DNA of 64,000 nucleotides from an uncultured Actinobacillus sp. (GCF_945915845.1 NZ_CAMEFX010000002.1:1-64000); one strand, 5' to 3'; shown: positions 8,562 to 19,204, counted from the first letter of the stretch. Made by a program: numbers and translations. The notes: generated from the letters alone by a model not told the origin.

Positions 8562-10502
8562 CTATTTTTCTGAACGATAGAGTTTTTCTTTATAGGCAAT
8601 GCTTCCCCAAAGCGCGTAAGCTAACGCCTGTTTTTTCATTTCTTCAGGAATATTCGCCGGGATTAAGGTTTTGCTTTCGCTGTCATATTGAAAACCTTCC
8701 GCCGGTTTTTCCGGTTGCAAAATGGCTAAGGTTTTTTGCCCATTGATTTCACGCATATAACCAAAAACTTTATCGTATTGCATTAAGGCACGGTTTGGAC
8801 TTTCTTTCGTTAAATCATAGCCAAGCATTGGATAATCGCCACTAATTCCCGCCAAGGAAAGTAAAGTGGTCGGCATATCAATTTGGCTAACCAAACGGTT
8901 GTCACGTTGTGGTTGAATATTCTCACCTAAAATTAAGGCAGGAATATGGAAATTGTTGACAGGAACATAAGCGGCACCGCCTGCACGGGAATCGTGATCC
9001 GCAATCACTAAGAAAATCGTGTTTTGCCAATAATCAGATTGTTGCGCAAGCTTAAAGAAATGCCCTAGAGCGTAGTCCGCATATTTGGCTGCATTATTGC
9101 GTGTTTCTTGCGGTTGTTCGTAAAGCTCGATTTTTCCTTTAGGAAAATCAAAAGGATCGTGATTGCTTGAGGTAAATACCAAACTGAAAAATGGCTTGTC
9201 TTCTTTGGCAAGTGCGGTGAATTTTTCGTGAGCTTTGTCAAAAAGATCTTCATCACTTACGCCCCAAGTGCTGGTAAATTTCGGGTTAACATAATCCGTT
9301 TGATCAATAATTTGTTGAAAGCCATTGCCGTAGAAAAAGCTTGCCATATTGTCAAAATGTTTTTCGCCGCCGTAAATAAAAGATGTGTGATAACCTTGTT
9401 TAGCTAATAATTCAGCAATGGTAAAAAAGCCTGTTTGTGCGCCCGTCAGTTTGACTACAGCGCGTGCAGGTGTTGGCGTAAATCCGGCGGTGACGGCTTC
9501 AATTCCGCGAACAGAGCGTGTGCCCGTGGCATAGAGATTGTCAAATAACCAACCTTGTTGCGCGAGTTGATCAAAGTTTGGTGAAAGTGGTTTGCCACCA
9601 AGAGTACCAATAAATTGCGCACCTAAACTTTCTTCCAAAATAATCACGATATTTCTCGGTTTACCTTGATAAGTGGCTTGGTTTTGGGTCAGCGTGGGTA
9701 AGGTGGTGGAAATATAATCCGTTTCAGGACGTCCACGCACTTCTTTCAACGTGTTAACCACATCTTCTAACGCCATTTTGCCGTACATTTCTGACGATTT
9801 ATCTTCATCTTTCATCTGTTGAATGGCAAATAAAACCGAATAGCCTGAGTTGAGCGTTAGGGCATTAACCAAGGGATCCGATGAAAATGCCACCATTGAT
9901 GGGTTGATCCCTCGATGTTGTAGGCTTGAGCGCGCCCCTAAAAACATGAGACTGCCAATGAGTAAGAAAGCCACAGGACGCCATTTCCAGCTGAAATAAT
10001 GTAGGTTTTGGCTGACTTTTTTGGCTAATTTCCAAAATACCCAAGCACAAAGTGCGGTTAAAATGAGGGTAGAAACTAGCGCAACTAAATGTCCGTTGGC
10101 AAGCATATTAAATACTTCTTTTGGATAAATCAGATATTCAACAAAAAGGCGATTTGGACGCGTATCATAGGTTTCAATAAACGCAGGTGTCGCGAATTCC
10201 ATAAAGAGAATAAAGGTGCTAAATGCTGTTAAGCCAAGGCGCACAATGAAGTTTGCTATTTTTCCAACCCCATTATTTCCGCCAAAGAACATGGCGATAA
10301 TGACCAAGGGTGCAAATAACCAACAAAGCGAAGAAATATCAATGCGAATGCCTTGTAATAACATGGGTAACCAGCCATTCACCGCTTCAACGCGTTCTTG
10401 TTGCCATAATCCTAGTAGCAAGCGGCTGAAAGAAAGCAGAATAAGGTTGGTGATGAAAAAGATAAAAATAGGGTAAATATTCCCAAGTCGTTGTTTTAGC
10501 AT
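8562..10502 (-). CDS. LtaS/sulfatase-fold membrane phosphotransferase
   Basis: This is a 646-residue protein of the lipoteichoic acid synthase-like family, part of the alkaline phosphatase superfamily. The first roughly 190 residues hold about five membrane helices; from about 280 a periplasmic sulfatase-fold domain begins (NIVIILEESLGAQFIG), with a likely nucleophile Thr in ATGTRSVRG and a metal-binding IADHDSRAGG near 535. Gram-negative members act on membrane-derived glucans or LPS; the substrate here cannot be told. The ATG at 10502 follows AAGGAAG. It lies between topB and mtgA on the same strand with spacings near 80 bp, so operon membership is uncertain. Confidence 0.85.
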   Translation of the reverse strand: MLKQRLGNIYPIFIFFITNLILLSFSRLLLGLWQQERVEAVNGWLPMLLQGIRIDISSLCWLFAPLVIIAMFFGGNNGVGKIANFIVRLGLTAFSTFILFMEFATPAFIETYDTRPNRLFVEYLIYPKEVFNMLANGHLVALVSTLILTALCAWVFWKLAKKVSQNLHYFSWKWRPVAFLLIGSLMFLGARSSLQHRGINPSMVAFSSDPLVNALTLNSGYSVLFAIQQMKDEDKSSEMYGKMALEDVVNTLKEVRGRPETDYISTTLPTLTQNQATYQGKPRNIVIILEESLGAQFIGTLGGKPLSPNFDQLAQQGWLFDNLYATGTRSVRGIEAVTAGFTPTPARAVVKLTGAQTGFFTIAELLAKQGYHTSFIYGGEKHFDNMASFFYGNGFQQIIDQTDYVNPKFTSTWGVSDEDLFDKAHEKFTALAKEDKPFFSLVFTSSNHDPFDFPKGKIELYEQPQETRNNAAKYADYALGHFFKLAQQSDYWQNTIFLVIADHDSRAGGAAYVPVNNFHIPALILGENIQPQRDNRLVSQIDMPTTLLSLAGISGDYPMLGYDLTKESPNRALMQYDKVFGYMREINGQKTLAILQPEKPAEGFQYDSESKTLIPANIPEEMKKQALAYALWGSIAYKEKLYRSEK

Positions 10503-10588
10503 GTTTTTCTTCCTTTTTGAGTGAATTCTATTTTTATATTATCAGGGTAAAATTAGGGTTGAATTAGCCTTTTGATTGGTATTAATTG

Positions 10589-11353
10589 TTATAATAAATT
10601 CAAATAGCCTTTCCCTAATCCATTCATTTGGCGCATAATCCACGCCTGCTTTCGTTTAACTAATGCACTTGGTGCGTTCACTTTATAGATAATCGGGTTG
10701 GGCAATACTGCCGCCAATAATGCCGCTTCAGATTGCGTTAGATTTTTAGCGGCTTTTTTGAAGTAAAAACGGCTTGCGGCTTCTACGCCAAAAATCCCCT
10801 TACCAAATTCAGCGATATTTAAATACACTTCCAAAATGCGTTTTTTTGACCAAAGTAATTCTAATGTTATGGTTACAGGGACTTCTAAGCCCTTTCTAAG
10901 CCAACTTTGTCCGTGCCACAAATAAAGATTTTTCGCGGTTTGTTGGGAAATGGTTGAGCCACCACGAATTCGTTTGGATTTTTCATTATGTTCCAAGGCT
11001 TTTTCTATGGCATTCCAGTCAAAACCCCAGTGGGTCGGAAATCGTTGATCTTCTGCGGCAATGACCGCCAGCTGCATATTGGGTGAGATTTGATCCAAAC
11101 TAACCCAGTCATAATGCATTTCATCACTCAAATTCAATTGCAACAACCGGCTCACTTTTTGTTGAACCATATAAGCGGAAAAGGGCAGTGGAACGAAGCG
11201 GAAAAATAAGGTGATCGCTAGAAATGCGATGAAAAAACGGGCAAAAAAACGTCCGCACTTTCCTTTGGTTTTGCGTTGTATCAGGCTTCTGCCTAAACGG
11301 AAAAAAGTGCGGAGAATCTTGAGACTAAATAGGTTATTTTTGTGTTTTAGCAT
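10589..11353 (-). CDS. mtgA: Monofunctional peptidoglycan transglycosylase
   Basis: MtgA polymerises lipid II into glycan strands. The 254-residue product has a basic N-terminus, one membrane anchor (about 42-62) and a GT51 glycosyltransferase domain: the catalytic Glu in [12 protein letters not shown], then [14 protein letters not shown], and [14 protein letters not shown]. It lacks the transpeptidase domain found in mrcB of this window. The ATG at 11353 overlaps the 3' end of trpR by 20 bp; the frame is open three bases further to a TTG. The overlap shows trpR-mtgA is one transcription unit. Confidence 0.94.
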   Translation of the reverse strand: MLKHKNNLFSLKILRTFFRLGRSLIQRKTKGKCGRFFARFFIAFLAITLFFRFVPLPFSAYMVQQKVSRLLQLNLSDEMHYDWVSLDQISPNMQLAVIAAEDQRFPTHWGFDWNAIEKALEHNEKSKRIRGGSTISQQTAKNLYLWHGQSWLRKGLEVPVTITLELLWSKKRILEVYLNIAEFGKGIFGVEAASRFYFKKAAKNLTQSEAALLAAVLPNPIIYKVNAPSALVKRKQAWIMRQMNGLGKGYLNLL

Positions 11354-11639
11354 CAACTTGTTCTTTTACCCAAGCGAGAAAATCGGGTTCCATCAGTTTG
11401 AGCATATTGGAACCGCGCGTAATGGTTGCCGCGCTGGTATTCAGATTTTGCTGAATTTCCCGTTGCGGCAGATTTTTATCCAACAGTTGCGACACAATTT
11501 GAAGGCGCAAACCCACCGCATCGCGTTCGTCTGCGGTGAGTAACAAGGTGAGAAGTTCTTGTTCTTTGCCTTCTGCAAATGCGGCACGCAGGGTTTCCAT
11601 AAAGGCATTCCAATAGTTCATATTGCGGCTAATATACAT
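11334..11639 (-). CDS. trpR: Trp operon repressor
   Basis: TrpR is the tryptophan-activated dimeric repressor of trp, aro and its own genes. The 101-residue product is all-helical with the helix-turn-helix [22 protein letters not shown] near 62-84. The ATG at 11639 has GGAG eight bases upstream. The gene lies 33 bp after slt and overlaps mtgA, the same slt-trpR-mtgA order I recall from H. influenzae. An operator just upstream (11654-11680) suggests autoregulation, which would also reach mtgA. Confidence 0.95.
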   Translation of the reverse strand: MYISRNMNYWNAFMETLRAAFAEGKEQELLTLLLTADERDAVGLRLQIVSQLLDKNLPQREIQQNLNTSAATITRGSNMLKLMEPDFLAWVKEQVDAKTQK

Positions 11640-11653
11640 GACTTCTCCTTTTA

Positions 11654-11680
11654 TACTATTAAACTAGTACGCCTAGTATA
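11654..11680 (-). promoter_or_regulatory. TrpR operator and trpR -10 element
   Basis: The segment 11655-11668, ACTATTAAACTAGT, matches the E. coli trp operator core ACTAGTTAACTAGT at 12 of 14 positions; TACTA at 11654-11658 mirrors TAGTA at 11665-11669. On the minus strand TATACT (11680-11675) is a good -10 hexamer, so the operator would cover the transcription start of trpR. The site begins at the slt stop codon. The -35 (TTCAAA near 11703-11698) is weak and inside slt. Confidence 0.7.
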
Positions 11681-13703
11681 AACGATCTGCTTCTTCTTTT
11701 GAAAACAATTGTTGTGGTTGTTGCTGTAAAATTTGGTAGAAGCTGTCATAAGCCAACACATTTTGCACATAACCGCGGGTTTCATAGAAAGGAATCGCAG
11801 TCACAAATTCCGCTAAGGTTAATTTTCCTGCAGATTTTTCCAACCATTTATCCACACGTTGTGCGCCTGCATTGTAAGCGGCGGCAATTAAAATACGGTT
11901 ATCGCCATATTTATCAAATAATTCCTGTAAATGCGCAGTGCCTAACATAATATTATTAAAAGGATCAAAAAGTTGGCTTTCATTGCTGTAAGGCAACCCT
12001 GTTTTTTCCGCGGTTAATTTGGCGGTGCTTGGCAATAATTGCATTAAACCGCGAGCGTTAGCGGCTGAAGTAACATGGGGTTTCCAAGCGCTTTCTTGAC
12101 GTGCAATGGCCATAGCAAAAGTGCGGCTAATTTTTTTGCCTTTTAAATTGATCTCAAACCAATCCGAATAAGCATTCGGTAAGCGCAAGCTGAGATAATC
12201 CCAGGCTTTGGCTTGGATAGTGGTTTCCACGCCTAAATCGTACCAACCTTGCTGTGCAGCGTAGTCTGACAATTGTAATTTTTGTTCAAAAGTGGCGTTA
12301 TCCAATAATTTGCGCCATTCGCTATTCATATTGCTCGCGTCATCAAAATAACGTAACTCTGCAATTCTTGCGAGTTCAGCTTGGAAAGTGACGTCAATTT
12401 GAGGCATCGCACCGGGTTTTGATGTTGGCTCAACGAGTTTCAGCATTTCGGGTTGATATTGAACGCCTAATTCTTTTGCCGCCAACATCGAGAAGAAGCC
12501 ACGCTGTTTGGCAAGTGCGGTTAAAATTTCCTTAGATTTTGTTTTGTTTTCTGCTTTTTGAGCCAGCCAATATTGCCATTCGTCTTTGGCTTTTGTGGCA
12601 TCAGACAACAATCCAAGCCATTTCGCGTAATCCGCTTTTTCACGAATTGCCATACGAATACGGCGTTCCGTTAATTTGTCGTCTTTTAATGCAACAAGTT
12701 GTTCATCGCGCCAACGTTGGAAATCAGGGTTTTCGCTATCAAAAAATTGAGCAAGATAAAGCTTTTTCCATTCAATGCGTTGATTTGCCGTTAATTCAAA
12801 ACTAGTTGCCCAAGTTTCAAATTTGTCAAAATATTTCGCAGGCTCTTTGATCTTATCTTCATTCAATGTTTTGACATAGGCAGGAAAAGTTGCCAAAATC
12901 ACCCGTTTTTCCAATGGCTTGTTTGGAATAATGTCAACATAGAACAAATTATCTTCATTCATTAATTCCGCCGGGGATTTTAACAATGCATTTAAATCTC
13001 TTGCCCAACGCTGATTTTTTTCATCTTTTAACATTTTTTCCAAATGAGAAAGCAAACCGCTATTACCTTGCTCATAAGCCATTACCGCACGTTGTTTTGC
13101 TAATTCCGGGGTTAAGCCACCTTGTTCATGCCATTGCGCTAACAATGGATCGCATTGGCTTGGCAAACTTTGTCCCGTTAACCAAATTGTCATTAAATCA
13201 TCTTGGGATAATTTAGGTAAAAGTGCGGTGGGATTTTGGGCGGTTTTTTGTGTGTCATGATTGGTTTCAGCGGCTTTTAGTGCTGCATTATATGATTTTG
13301 CTTGCACTAAAATACATTGTGATCCTTGATCCAATGGCAGTTTAGCGGCGTTATCCAAGATGGTTTTCCAATCTTGTTTTTCTTGTTGTTGTTTTAACCA
13401 TTCTTTTTTTAATGCGGTCGCAAAAGGCAAATGCGGATTTTTTTGCTGATAAGCTTCAATGTCCGCTAAGGTTAAATTGGTTTTATTGGCTTGAAGCAAC
13501 TTGGCTTCAGCGTAAGCAGCTAGCGGATAATCTTGAATTTGGTCAAGCAAATTTTGCGCAAGATTTTGGGTTGCTGAGCTTTGTGACATTGCCAGTAATT
13601 CATTGATTTTCTGATAATTTTGGCGTTGTTGTTCTAAATTGGCTACGGCAGAGAATGAGGTCAAGGTAGCAAGTATCATTAAAGAGAGCGTTGTGCGTTT
13701 CAT
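11673..13703 (-). CDS. slt: Soluble lytic murein transglycosylase
   Basis: Slt is a periplasmic exo-acting lytic transglycosylase that cleaves glycan strands with formation of 1,6-anhydro ends. The 676-residue product starts with a signal peptide (MKRTTLSLMILATLTSFSAVA) and a long helical superhelix domain. The C-terminal catalytic domain shows AIARQESAWKP with the catalytic Glu near residue 510, then ANARGLMQLLP, and AAYNAGAQRVDKW. The length fits the E. coli enzyme (645). It is the first gene of the slt-trpR-mtgA cluster, which combines a glycan-cleaving and a glycan-polymerising enzyme. Confidence 0.95.
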   Translation of the reverse strand: MKRTTLSLMILATLTSFSAVANLEQQRQNYQKINELLAMSQSSATQNLAQNLLDQIQDYPLAAYAEAKLLQANKTNLTLADIEAYQQKNPHLPFATALKKEWLKQQQEKQDWKTILDNAAKLPLDQGSQCILVQAKSYNAALKAAETNHDTQKTAQNPTALLPKLSQDDLMTIWLTGQSLPSQCDPLLAQWHEQGGLTPELAKQRAVMAYEQGNSGLLSHLEKMLKDEKNQRWARDLNALLKSPAELMNEDNLFYVDIIPNKPLEKRVILATFPAYVKTLNEDKIKEPAKYFDKFETWATSFELTANQRIEWKKLYLAQFFDSENPDFQRWRDEQLVALKDDKLTERRIRMAIREKADYAKWLGLLSDATKAKDEWQYWLAQKAENKTKSKEILTALAKQRGFFSMLAAKELGVQYQPEMLKLVEPTSKPGAMPQIDVTFQAELARIAELRYFDDASNMNSEWRKLLDNATFEQKLQLSDYAAQQGWYDLGVETTIQAKAWDYLSLRLPNAYSDWFEINLKGKKISRTFAMAIARQESAWKPHVTSAANARGLMQLLPSTAKLTAEKTGLPYSNESQLFDPFNNIMLGTAHLQELFDKYGDNRILIAAAYNAGAQRVDKWLEKSAGKLTLAEFVTAIPFYETRGYVQNVLAYDSFYQILQQQPQQLFSKEEADRLY

Positions 13704-13822
13704 ATTTTTCCTAATCGGTTAAAGAATGGTCCTTGTGACAGACAGTTTGCATTTGCAAAAGATAAACGAGTATAATTCCGCAAATTTTAAAGAGTTCAAT
13801 CTGATTAGACAATAGGATTTTT

Positions 13823-14695
13823 GTGAGTTCATTTTCATTTCCCACTTTTAATCAAATGTACGCCTATGAACGCCGCTTAGGTAAGAAAATACGTTCATTT
13901 GGGCGTTATTATTTTTATACTTTTTTACATCGCCGACAAATTCGTGAGTTTGAGCAGTATTTAAATGAAAACACATTATGGCAACCTGTGTTTACGTGCT
14001 ATTTTTATCGTGTTAATGCCTTGTTACAAAAATTCTGTGATCGCCGTTTTTCTGCACAAGAGCGTATAAATGCGATTAAAGCCAATTTTGAGCAAGCAGA
14101 AGCGAAATTTGGTGTAACAACTTGCCAACACTTGGTGGAACATGGGTCTTTAAAATTAGCGCAATTAACGGAAGATTGGGCGATTTACTTAAATATTAAT
14201 GCTATTGATCCATTTGAAGGTTTTTTTTCATTAAATATCAAAAATGCGGAGGGACGTTCTGTTTATGATGCGTCTTTTACCTTTTTGCCGAATAACCAAT
14301 TATTAATTGCCTCTATTCAAGGCCCTAATTCAGGGGATGCGCAAGAATTAGTTAAAGTGGCGACAAAACAACTGCACGGTATGCGCCCGATGTATATGTT
14401 GGTCAATGCATTTAAAAATTTAGCAGAAACATTGAATTGTAAATTGCTAGGGATTGCGCATAAAAATCAAGGGAAATATCGCTGGAATGATCATTCAAAA
14501 TTGCTGTTTAATTATGATGAGTTTTGGCAGGAAAATGAGGGTGTATTGAATACACAAGGATATTGGGAATTGCCGCTAACGATTGAGCGCAAGTCATTGG
14601 ATGAAATTCAAAGCAAAAAACGTTCTATGTATCGTAAACGTTATGAGATGCTTGATATAATGGCGCAGGCAATACAAAAATTTTTTAACGAGTAG
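13823..14695 (+). CDS. VirK/YbjX family protein (DUF535)
   Basis: The 290-residue product matches the VirK/YbjX family, with the aromatic-rich N-terminus and a central [15 protein letters not shown]-like core followed by [19 protein letters not shown]. No signal peptide or membrane helix is present. The start is a GTG at 13823, preceded by TAGGA with suitable spacing. Members have been linked to envelope or peptide stress responses in enterics, but no biochemical activity is known to me. It is divergent from slt and stands 8 bp before cmk, so it may share that transcript. Confidence 0.75.
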   Translation: MSSFSFPTFNQMYAYERRLGKKIRSFGRYYFYTFLHRRQIREFEQYLNENTLWQPVFTCYFYRVNALLQKFCDRRFSAQERINAIKANFEQAEAKFGVTTCQHLVEHGSLKLAQLTEDWAIYLNINAIDPFEGFFSLNIKNAEGRSVYDASFTFLPNNQLLIASIQGPNSGDAQELVKVATKQLHGMRPMYMLVNAFKNLAETLNCKLLGIAHKNQGKYRWNDHSKLLFNYDEFWQENEGVLNTQGYWELPLTIERKSLDEIQSKKRSMYRKRYEMLDIMAQAIQKFFNE

Positions 14696-14703
14696 GATTT
14701 GAA

Positions 14704-15366
14704 ATGATTATTACAGTAGATGGTCCGAGTGGTGCCGGTAAAGGAACCCTTTGTTATGCATTGGCGGAGAAACTAGGTTTTGCCTTGTTAGATAGCGGTG
14801 CAATTTATCGTGTTAATGCGCTAGCGGCTTTAAAAAGTGCGGTGAGTTTAGAGGATGAATTGGCTTTAGCAGAAGTTGCTCGTCAATTAGATATCCAGTT
14901 TGTGCCGAAAAATGGTGAAGTAGAAATCCTGTTAAATGGTGAGAATGTCAGCGCGCAAATTCGTACTCAAGATGTGGCAGATGCGGCCTCTAAAACGGCC
15001 GTCTTTCCACAGGTTCGCGTTGCGTTGTTACAAGTTCAACAGGATTTTGCTAAAACTGAAAAAGGCTTGATTGCAGACGGGCGTGATATGGGGACAGTGG
15101 TGTTTCCGAATGCGGATGTGAAGTTATTTTTAGACGCAAGTGCAGAAGAACGTGCAAAAAGACGTTTTAAACAGTTGCAAAATAAAGGAATTAATGGTAA
15201 CTTTGCGCAGATTTTAGCCGAGATTCAAGAACGGGACTTTCGTGATAGAAATCGTGCGGTCGCGCCGCTTAAACCTGCGGACGATGCATTGTTGCTTGAC
15301 AGTACGGAACTTAGCATTGAAGAAGTAATTGCGCAAGCGTTGCAATTCATTGAAAGTAAACGTTAA
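14704..15366 (+). CDS. cmk: Cytidylate kinase
   Basis: Cmk phosphorylates CMP and dCMP using ATP. The 220-residue product has the P-loop GPSGAGKGT at residues 6-14, the nucleoside-binding DSGAIYR near 31-37, and [23 protein letters not shown], typical of the bacterial enzyme. AGGA lies upstream of the ATG. An uptake signal falls within the coding region at 14835-14843. The gene immediately precedes rpsA, as in most gamma-proteobacteria. Confidence 0.96.
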   Translation: MIITVDGPSGAGKGTLCYALAEKLGFALLDSGAIYRVNALAALKSAVSLEDELALAEVARQLDIQFVPKNGEVEILLNGENVSAQIRTQDVADAASKTAVFPQVRVALLQVQQDFAKTEKGLIADGRDMGTVVFPNADVKLFLDASAEERAKRRFKQLQNKGINGNFAQILAEIQERDFRDRNRAVAPLKPADDALLLDSTELSIEEVIAQALQFIESKR

Positions 15367-15380
15367 TCGGTAAAATTTAA

Positions 15381-15443
15381 CCTGTTTATTCAGGGATGAA
15401 TGAACGTTATTATCAACCCCACTTAATAATGGATTTTGAGTGG
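15381..15443 (+). promoter_or_regulatory. rpsA leader with GGA hairpins
   Basis: Between cmk and the rpsA ATG lie two small hairpins, CCTG/CAGG at 15381-15394 followed by GGA, and CCACT/AGTGG at 15419-15443 with GGA in its loop; a further GGA follows. Gamma-proteobacterial rpsA leaders have S1-binding hairpins displaying GGA and mediating autogenous control. The resemblance is by eye; folding and covariation have not been tested. Confidence 0.45.
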
Positions 15444-15473
15444 ATGTTATTAACCTTTAAAAGAAGATTAAAT

Positions 15474-17126
15474 ATGTCAGAATCTTTTGCTCAATTATTT
15501 GAAGAATCATTAAAAAACCTTGAAACTCAACGTTTAGGTTCAATCATCAACGGTACTGTTGTTGCTATCGAAAAAGGCTTTGTGTACGTAGATGCAGGTT
15601 TAAAATCTGAAGCGCGTATCCCGGCGGAAGAATTCGCAAATGCACAAGGTGAAGTTGACGTTAAAGTTGGCGATGTTGTAAACGTTGCTTTAGACGCTGT
15701 TGAAGACGGTTTCGGTGAAACTAAACTTTCACGTGAAAAAGCAGTACGTCACGAATCTTGGATCGAATTAGAAAAAGCATTCGAAGCACAAGCAAGCGTT
15801 GTTGGTTTAGTAAACGGTAAAGTGAAAGGCGGCTTCACAGTTGAGTTAAACGGTGTTCGCGCATTCTTACCGGGTTCATTAGTTGATACGCGTCCGGTAC
15901 GTGATGCAGATCACCTTTTAGGTAAAGAATTAGAATTCAAAGTTATCAAATTAGACCAAAAACGTAACAACGTAGTTGTTTCACGCCGTGCAGTTATTGA
16001 ATCAGAAAGCTCAGCAGATCGCGATGAAGTATTAGCGAACTTGGCTGAAGGTTCAGAAGTGAAAGGTATCGTTAAAAACTTAACAGATTACGGTGCATTC
16101 GTTGATTTAGGCGGTGTTGACGGTTTATTACACATCACTGATATGGCTTGGAAACGTGTTAAACACCCAAGCGAAGTGGTTAACGTTGGTGATGAAATCA
16201 CAGTTAAAGTATTGAAATTCGACAAAGATAAAACTCGCGTTTCATTAGGCTTAAAACAATTAGGTCAAGATCCTTGGGCTGCAATCGCTCAAAACCACCC
16301 TATAAACAGCAAATTAACAGGTAAAGTAACAAACTTAACAGACTACGGCTGTTTCGTTGAAATTTTAGATGGCGTTGAAGGTTTAGTTCACGTCTCTGAA
16401 ATGGATTGGACAAACAAAAACATCCACCCTTCAAAAGTGGTTAACTTAGGTGATACTGTTGAAGTGATGGTATTAGAAATCGATGAAGAACGTCGTCGTA
16501 TTTCTTTAGGCTTGAAACAATGCAAACCAAACCCATGGTTACAATTTGCAGAAACTCACAACAAAGGTGACAAAGTTTCAGGTAAAATCAAATCAATCAC
16601 TGATTTCGGTATCTTCATCGGTCTTGAAGGTGGTATCGATGGTTTAGTTCACTTATCTGACATTTCTTGGAATGTTCAAGGTGAAGAAGCTGTTCGTAAC
16701 TACAAAAAAGGTGACGAAGTAGAAGCAGTTGTTTTACAAGTAGATTCAGCGAAAGAACGTATCTCTTTAGGTATCAAACAATTAGAAGACGATCCGTTCA
16801 ACAACTTCGTGGCAATCAACAAAAAAGGTGCAGTAGTGTCTGCAACTGTTGTTGAAGCTGATGCGAAAGGTGCTAAAGTTGAATTAGCCGGTGGCGTTGA
16901 AGGTTACATCCGTGCAGCAGATTTAGTTTCTGAAGTTGCAGCTGGTGATGTTGTTGAAGCGAAATACACCGGTTCAGATCGTAAAGCACGTATCGTTCAC
17001 TTATCAGTGAAAGCAAAAGATCAAGCTGATGAAGCAGCAGCATTAGCGTCAGTAAACAGCAAACAAGAAGAAGTGGCTGTTCCTAACGCAATGGCAGCAG
17101 CATTCGCTCAAGCTAAAGGTGAATAA
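15474..17126 (+). CDS. rpsA: 30S ribosomal protein S1
   Basis: S1 is the RNA-binding ribosomal protein needed to initiate on weak or structured mRNAs. From ATG 15474 ([17 protein letters not shown]) the product is 550 residues, the expected length, with six S1 repeats: two ribosome-docking repeats, then four canonical OB folds carrying the recurring [20 protein letters not shown]-type signature. An in-frame extension to 15396 has no ribosome binding site and crosses the leader hairpins. Codon usage is strongly biased toward tta, gaa and cgt, fitting high expression. The gene ends in a strong terminator. Confidence 0.97.
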   Translation: MSESFAQLFEESLKNLETQRLGSIINGTVVAIEKGFVYVDAGLKSEARIPAEEFANAQGEVDVKVGDVVNVALDAVEDGFGETKLSREKAVRHESWIELEKAFEAQASVVGLVNGKVKGGFTVELNGVRAFLPGSLVDTRPVRDADHLLGKELEFKVIKLDQKRNNVVVSRRAVIESESSADRDEVLANLAEGSEVKGIVKNLTDYGAFVDLGGVDGLLHITDMAWKRVKHPSEVVNVGDEITVKVLKFDKDKTRVSLGLKQLGQDPWAAIAQNHPINSKLTGKVTNLTDYGCFVEILDGVEGLVHVSEMDWTNKNIHPSKVVNLGDTVEVMVLEIDEERRRISLGLKQCKPNPWLQFAETHNKGDKVSGKIKSITDFGIFIGLEGGIDGLVHLSDISWNVQGEEAVRNYKKGDEVEAVVLQVDSAKERISLGIKQLEDDPFNNFVAINKKGAVVSATVVEADAKGAKVELAGGVEGYIRAADLVSEVAAGDVVEAKYTGSDRKARIVHLSVKAKDQADEAAALASVNSKQEEVAVPNAMAAAFAQAKGE

Positions 17127-17145
17127 TTTATTCCCTAACTAATCA

Positions 17146-17178
17146 AACTGGCGAGTTTTTGCTCGCCAGTTGTTTATT
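17146..17178 (+). terminator. Terminator after rpsA
   Basis: AACTGGCGAG at 17146-17155 pairs with CTCGCCAGTT at 17162-17171 around a six-base loop, followed by gtttatt. The ten-base perfect stem separates rpsA from ihfB. The rest of the gap to 17310 contains an uptake-signal variant AAGCGCGGT at 17231. Confidence 0.88.
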
Positions 17179-17310
17179 ACATAAATTTATTAAGTGAAAC
17201 AACGTGATTTTTGTGTGTGAATAACTGGTAAAGCGCGGTCAAAAATGACGTTGTTTTATTAGGGACTTCTATTGAAGATAAGCAGCCCTCTCAACTGAAA
17301 GGATAATGTT

Positions 17311-17595
17311 ATGACAAAATCAGAATTAATTGACGCAATCAGTCAACGTAATCCAACGATTGGTATCAAAAATATCGAAAATTCGGTAAAAGAAATCTTA
17401 GAACATATGTCTTTGAGCATGGAAAATGCGGAGCGAATTGAGATTCGTGGTTTTGGCAGTTTCTCGTTGCATTTTCGTCAACCACGTATTGGACGCAATC
17501 CGAAAACAGGCGAGAGCGTTAAATTAGAGGCGAAATGTGTACCGCATTTTAAAGCGGGCAAAGAGCTCAAAGAGCGCGTTGATAATCATGCTTAA
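17311..17595 (+). CDS. ihfB: Integration host factor subunit beta
   Basis: IHF-beta pairs with IHF-alpha to bend DNA sharply at specific sites in recombination, replication and transcription. The 94-residue product shows the DNABII fold with [24 protein letters not shown], which carries the beta-arm and the intercalating Pro. GAAAGGA precedes the ATG at 17311. The position after rpsA is the standard gamma-proteobacterial order. Confidence 0.96.
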   Translation: MTKSELIDAISQRNPTIGIKNIENSVKEILEHMSLSMENAERIEIRGFGSFSLHFRQPRIGRNPKTGESVKLEAKCVPHFKAGKELKERVDNHA

Positions 17596-17625
17596 TTTTT
17601 GCAAATAGTTTAAAATTACTCAAAG

Positions 17626-17651
17626 AACGGCACGTTAAAGTGTCGTTTTTT
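17626..17651 (+). terminator. Terminator after ihfB
   Basis: AACGGCAC at 17626-17633 pairs with GTGTCGTT at 17640-17647 (one G-T pair), loop gttaaa, and runs into six Ts. Confidence 0.85.
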
Positions 17652-17701
17652 GCTTTAAATTTTGGCATAATGGGGCAATGTCAATTTGGGAGTCGCATAC
17701 T

Positions 17702-17995
17702 ATGTTCAAATATATTTTCGGTTTTATTATCGTGCTTGCTATTATTTTAGTTGCAATTACGGTGGGTGCAAATAATGATCAAGTTATTACCTTCAATTAT
17801 GTGTTTGCACAAAGTGATTTTAAACTTTCTACTTTAGTGGCCATTTTATTTGGATTTGGTTTTATTTTAGGCTGGTTAGTGACGGGGATTTTTTATCTCA
17901 AATTAAAACTTAAAAATATGGCATTAACGCGCCAAGTAAAACGTCTAAATCAGCAAATTAATGAGATGACCACAAGTCTTAATAAGGCTGCATAA
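17702..17995 (+). CDS. lapA: Lipopolysaccharide assembly protein A
   Basis: LapA is a small inner-membrane protein that works with LapB in controlling LpxC turnover and LPS assembly. The 97-residue product has two membrane helices (residues about 3-22 and 44-66) and a basic cytoplasmic tail, KLKLKNMALTRQVKRLNQQ, likely a coiled coil. ATG 17702 (MFKYIFGF) is preferred over an upstream in-frame start at 17678. It lies two bases before lapB. Confidence 0.9.
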   Translation: MFKYIFGFIIVLAIILVAITVGANNDQVITFNYVFAQSDFKLSTLVAILFGFGFILGWLVTGIFYLKLKLKNMALTRQVKRLNQQINEMTTSLNKAA

Positions 17996-17997
17996 TA

Positions 17998-19191
17998 ATG
18001 ATTGAATTACTCTTCCTGTTGTTACCTATTGCTGCCGCTTATGGCTGGTATATGGGACATCGTAGTGCCAAAAAAGATCAGGAAGATATGAGTAACAAAC
18101 TTTCTCGTGACTATGTTACGGGGGTTAATTTCCTATTATCCAATCAAACTGAAAAAGCGGTTGATCTCTTTTTAGATATGCTTCAAAAGCAAGAAACGGA
18201 AAATGAAATAGAGCAACATTCTCAGTTTGAAGCAGAGCTAACATTAGGCAATTTATTTCGTTCTCGCGGGGAAGTCGATCGAGCTCTACGTATTCATCAA
18301 GCGCTTGATCGGAGTCCAAATTATTCCTTTGAGCAAAAATTATTGGCGAAACAACAGTTAGCGAAAGACTTTATGTCAGTGGGTTTTTTCGATCGCGCGG
18401 AGAGTATTTATATTTTATTGGTTGATGAACCGGAATTTGCTGAAGGTGCGTTGCAACAACTTGCGGTTATCTATCAAAAAACCAAGGAATGGAAAAAAGC
18501 GATTAATGTTGCGGAAAAATTAGCCAAGATCAAACCTAATTCAGACAATATGATATTAGCGCAATTTTATTGCGAATTTGTCCGCACTTTACCAACAGAC
18601 AGTAAAGAAAATGCCTTAGAAATTTTGCGTCAAGCACTTTCAGTGTCTCCGAGTTGTGTGCGCGCTTCAATGATGCTAGGTGAGAAGTTGATTGAGCAGC
18701 AAGACTATCAAAGTGCGGTTAAAGTCTTAGAGCATATTTTGGAACAGAATCCTGATTTTGTCGGGGAAGCGTTACCCTTATTAAGAGAATGTTATACGGC
18801 ACTTAATCAACTTGAGTTGTTTGAATTATTTTTAATTCGGGCAAGTCAAGCAACGGCTAATGCCAGTGTTGATTTAGCCTTGGCTGATTTGATCGAACAA
18901 CAAGATAGTCGAGCTAATGCGCAAAGCAAAATCTATCAAAAGATTGGGCAAAATCCGAATATGTTCTTATTCCATCGATTTATTCAGTATCAAGTGGATG
19001 ATGCTGAAGAAGGGCGAGCCAAAGAGAGTTTGGTGCTACTGCATAAAATGGTAGGGGAACGAATTCGGCAAGGCTTTGATTATCGTTGTACAAATTGCGG
19101 TTATCAAAGTCATAAACTAATGTGGTGTTGTCCTTCCTGTCGTCAATGGGAAACAGTTAAACCGATTCGTGGAATTGAAAATCAAATATAA
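17998..19191 (+). CDS. lapB: Lipopolysaccharide assembly protein B
   Basis: LapB (YciM) adapts LpxC to the FtsH protease and so limits LPS synthesis. The 397-residue product has an N-terminal anchor (1-20), then a long stack of TPR-like helix pairs, and a C-terminal rubredoxin-type metal knuckle with Cys364, Cys367, Cys378 and Cys381 (CTNC and CPSC). The length equals the family norm (about 389). It is tightly coupled to lapA and 13 bases upstream of pyrF. Confidence 0.94.
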   Translation: MIELLFLLLPIAAAYGWYMGHRSAKKDQEDMSNKLSRDYVTGVNFLLSNQTEKAVDLFLDMLQKQETENEIEQHSQFEAELTLGNLFRSRGEVDRALRIHQALDRSPNYSFEQKLLAKQQLAKDFMSVGFFDRAESIYILLVDEPEFAEGALQQLAVIYQKTKEWKKAINVAEKLAKIKPNSDNMILAQFYCEFVRTLPTDSKENALEILRQALSVSPSCVRASMMLGEKLIEQQDYQSAVKVLEHILEQNPDFVGEALPLLRECYTALNQLELFELFLIRASQATANASVDLALADLIEQQDSRANAQSKIYQKIGQNPNMFLFHRFIQYQVDDAEEGRAKESLVLLHKMVGERIRQGFDYRCTNCGYQSHKLMWCCPSCRQWETVKPIRGIENQI

Positions 19192-19204
19192 AAAAGGAAA
19201 ACCT

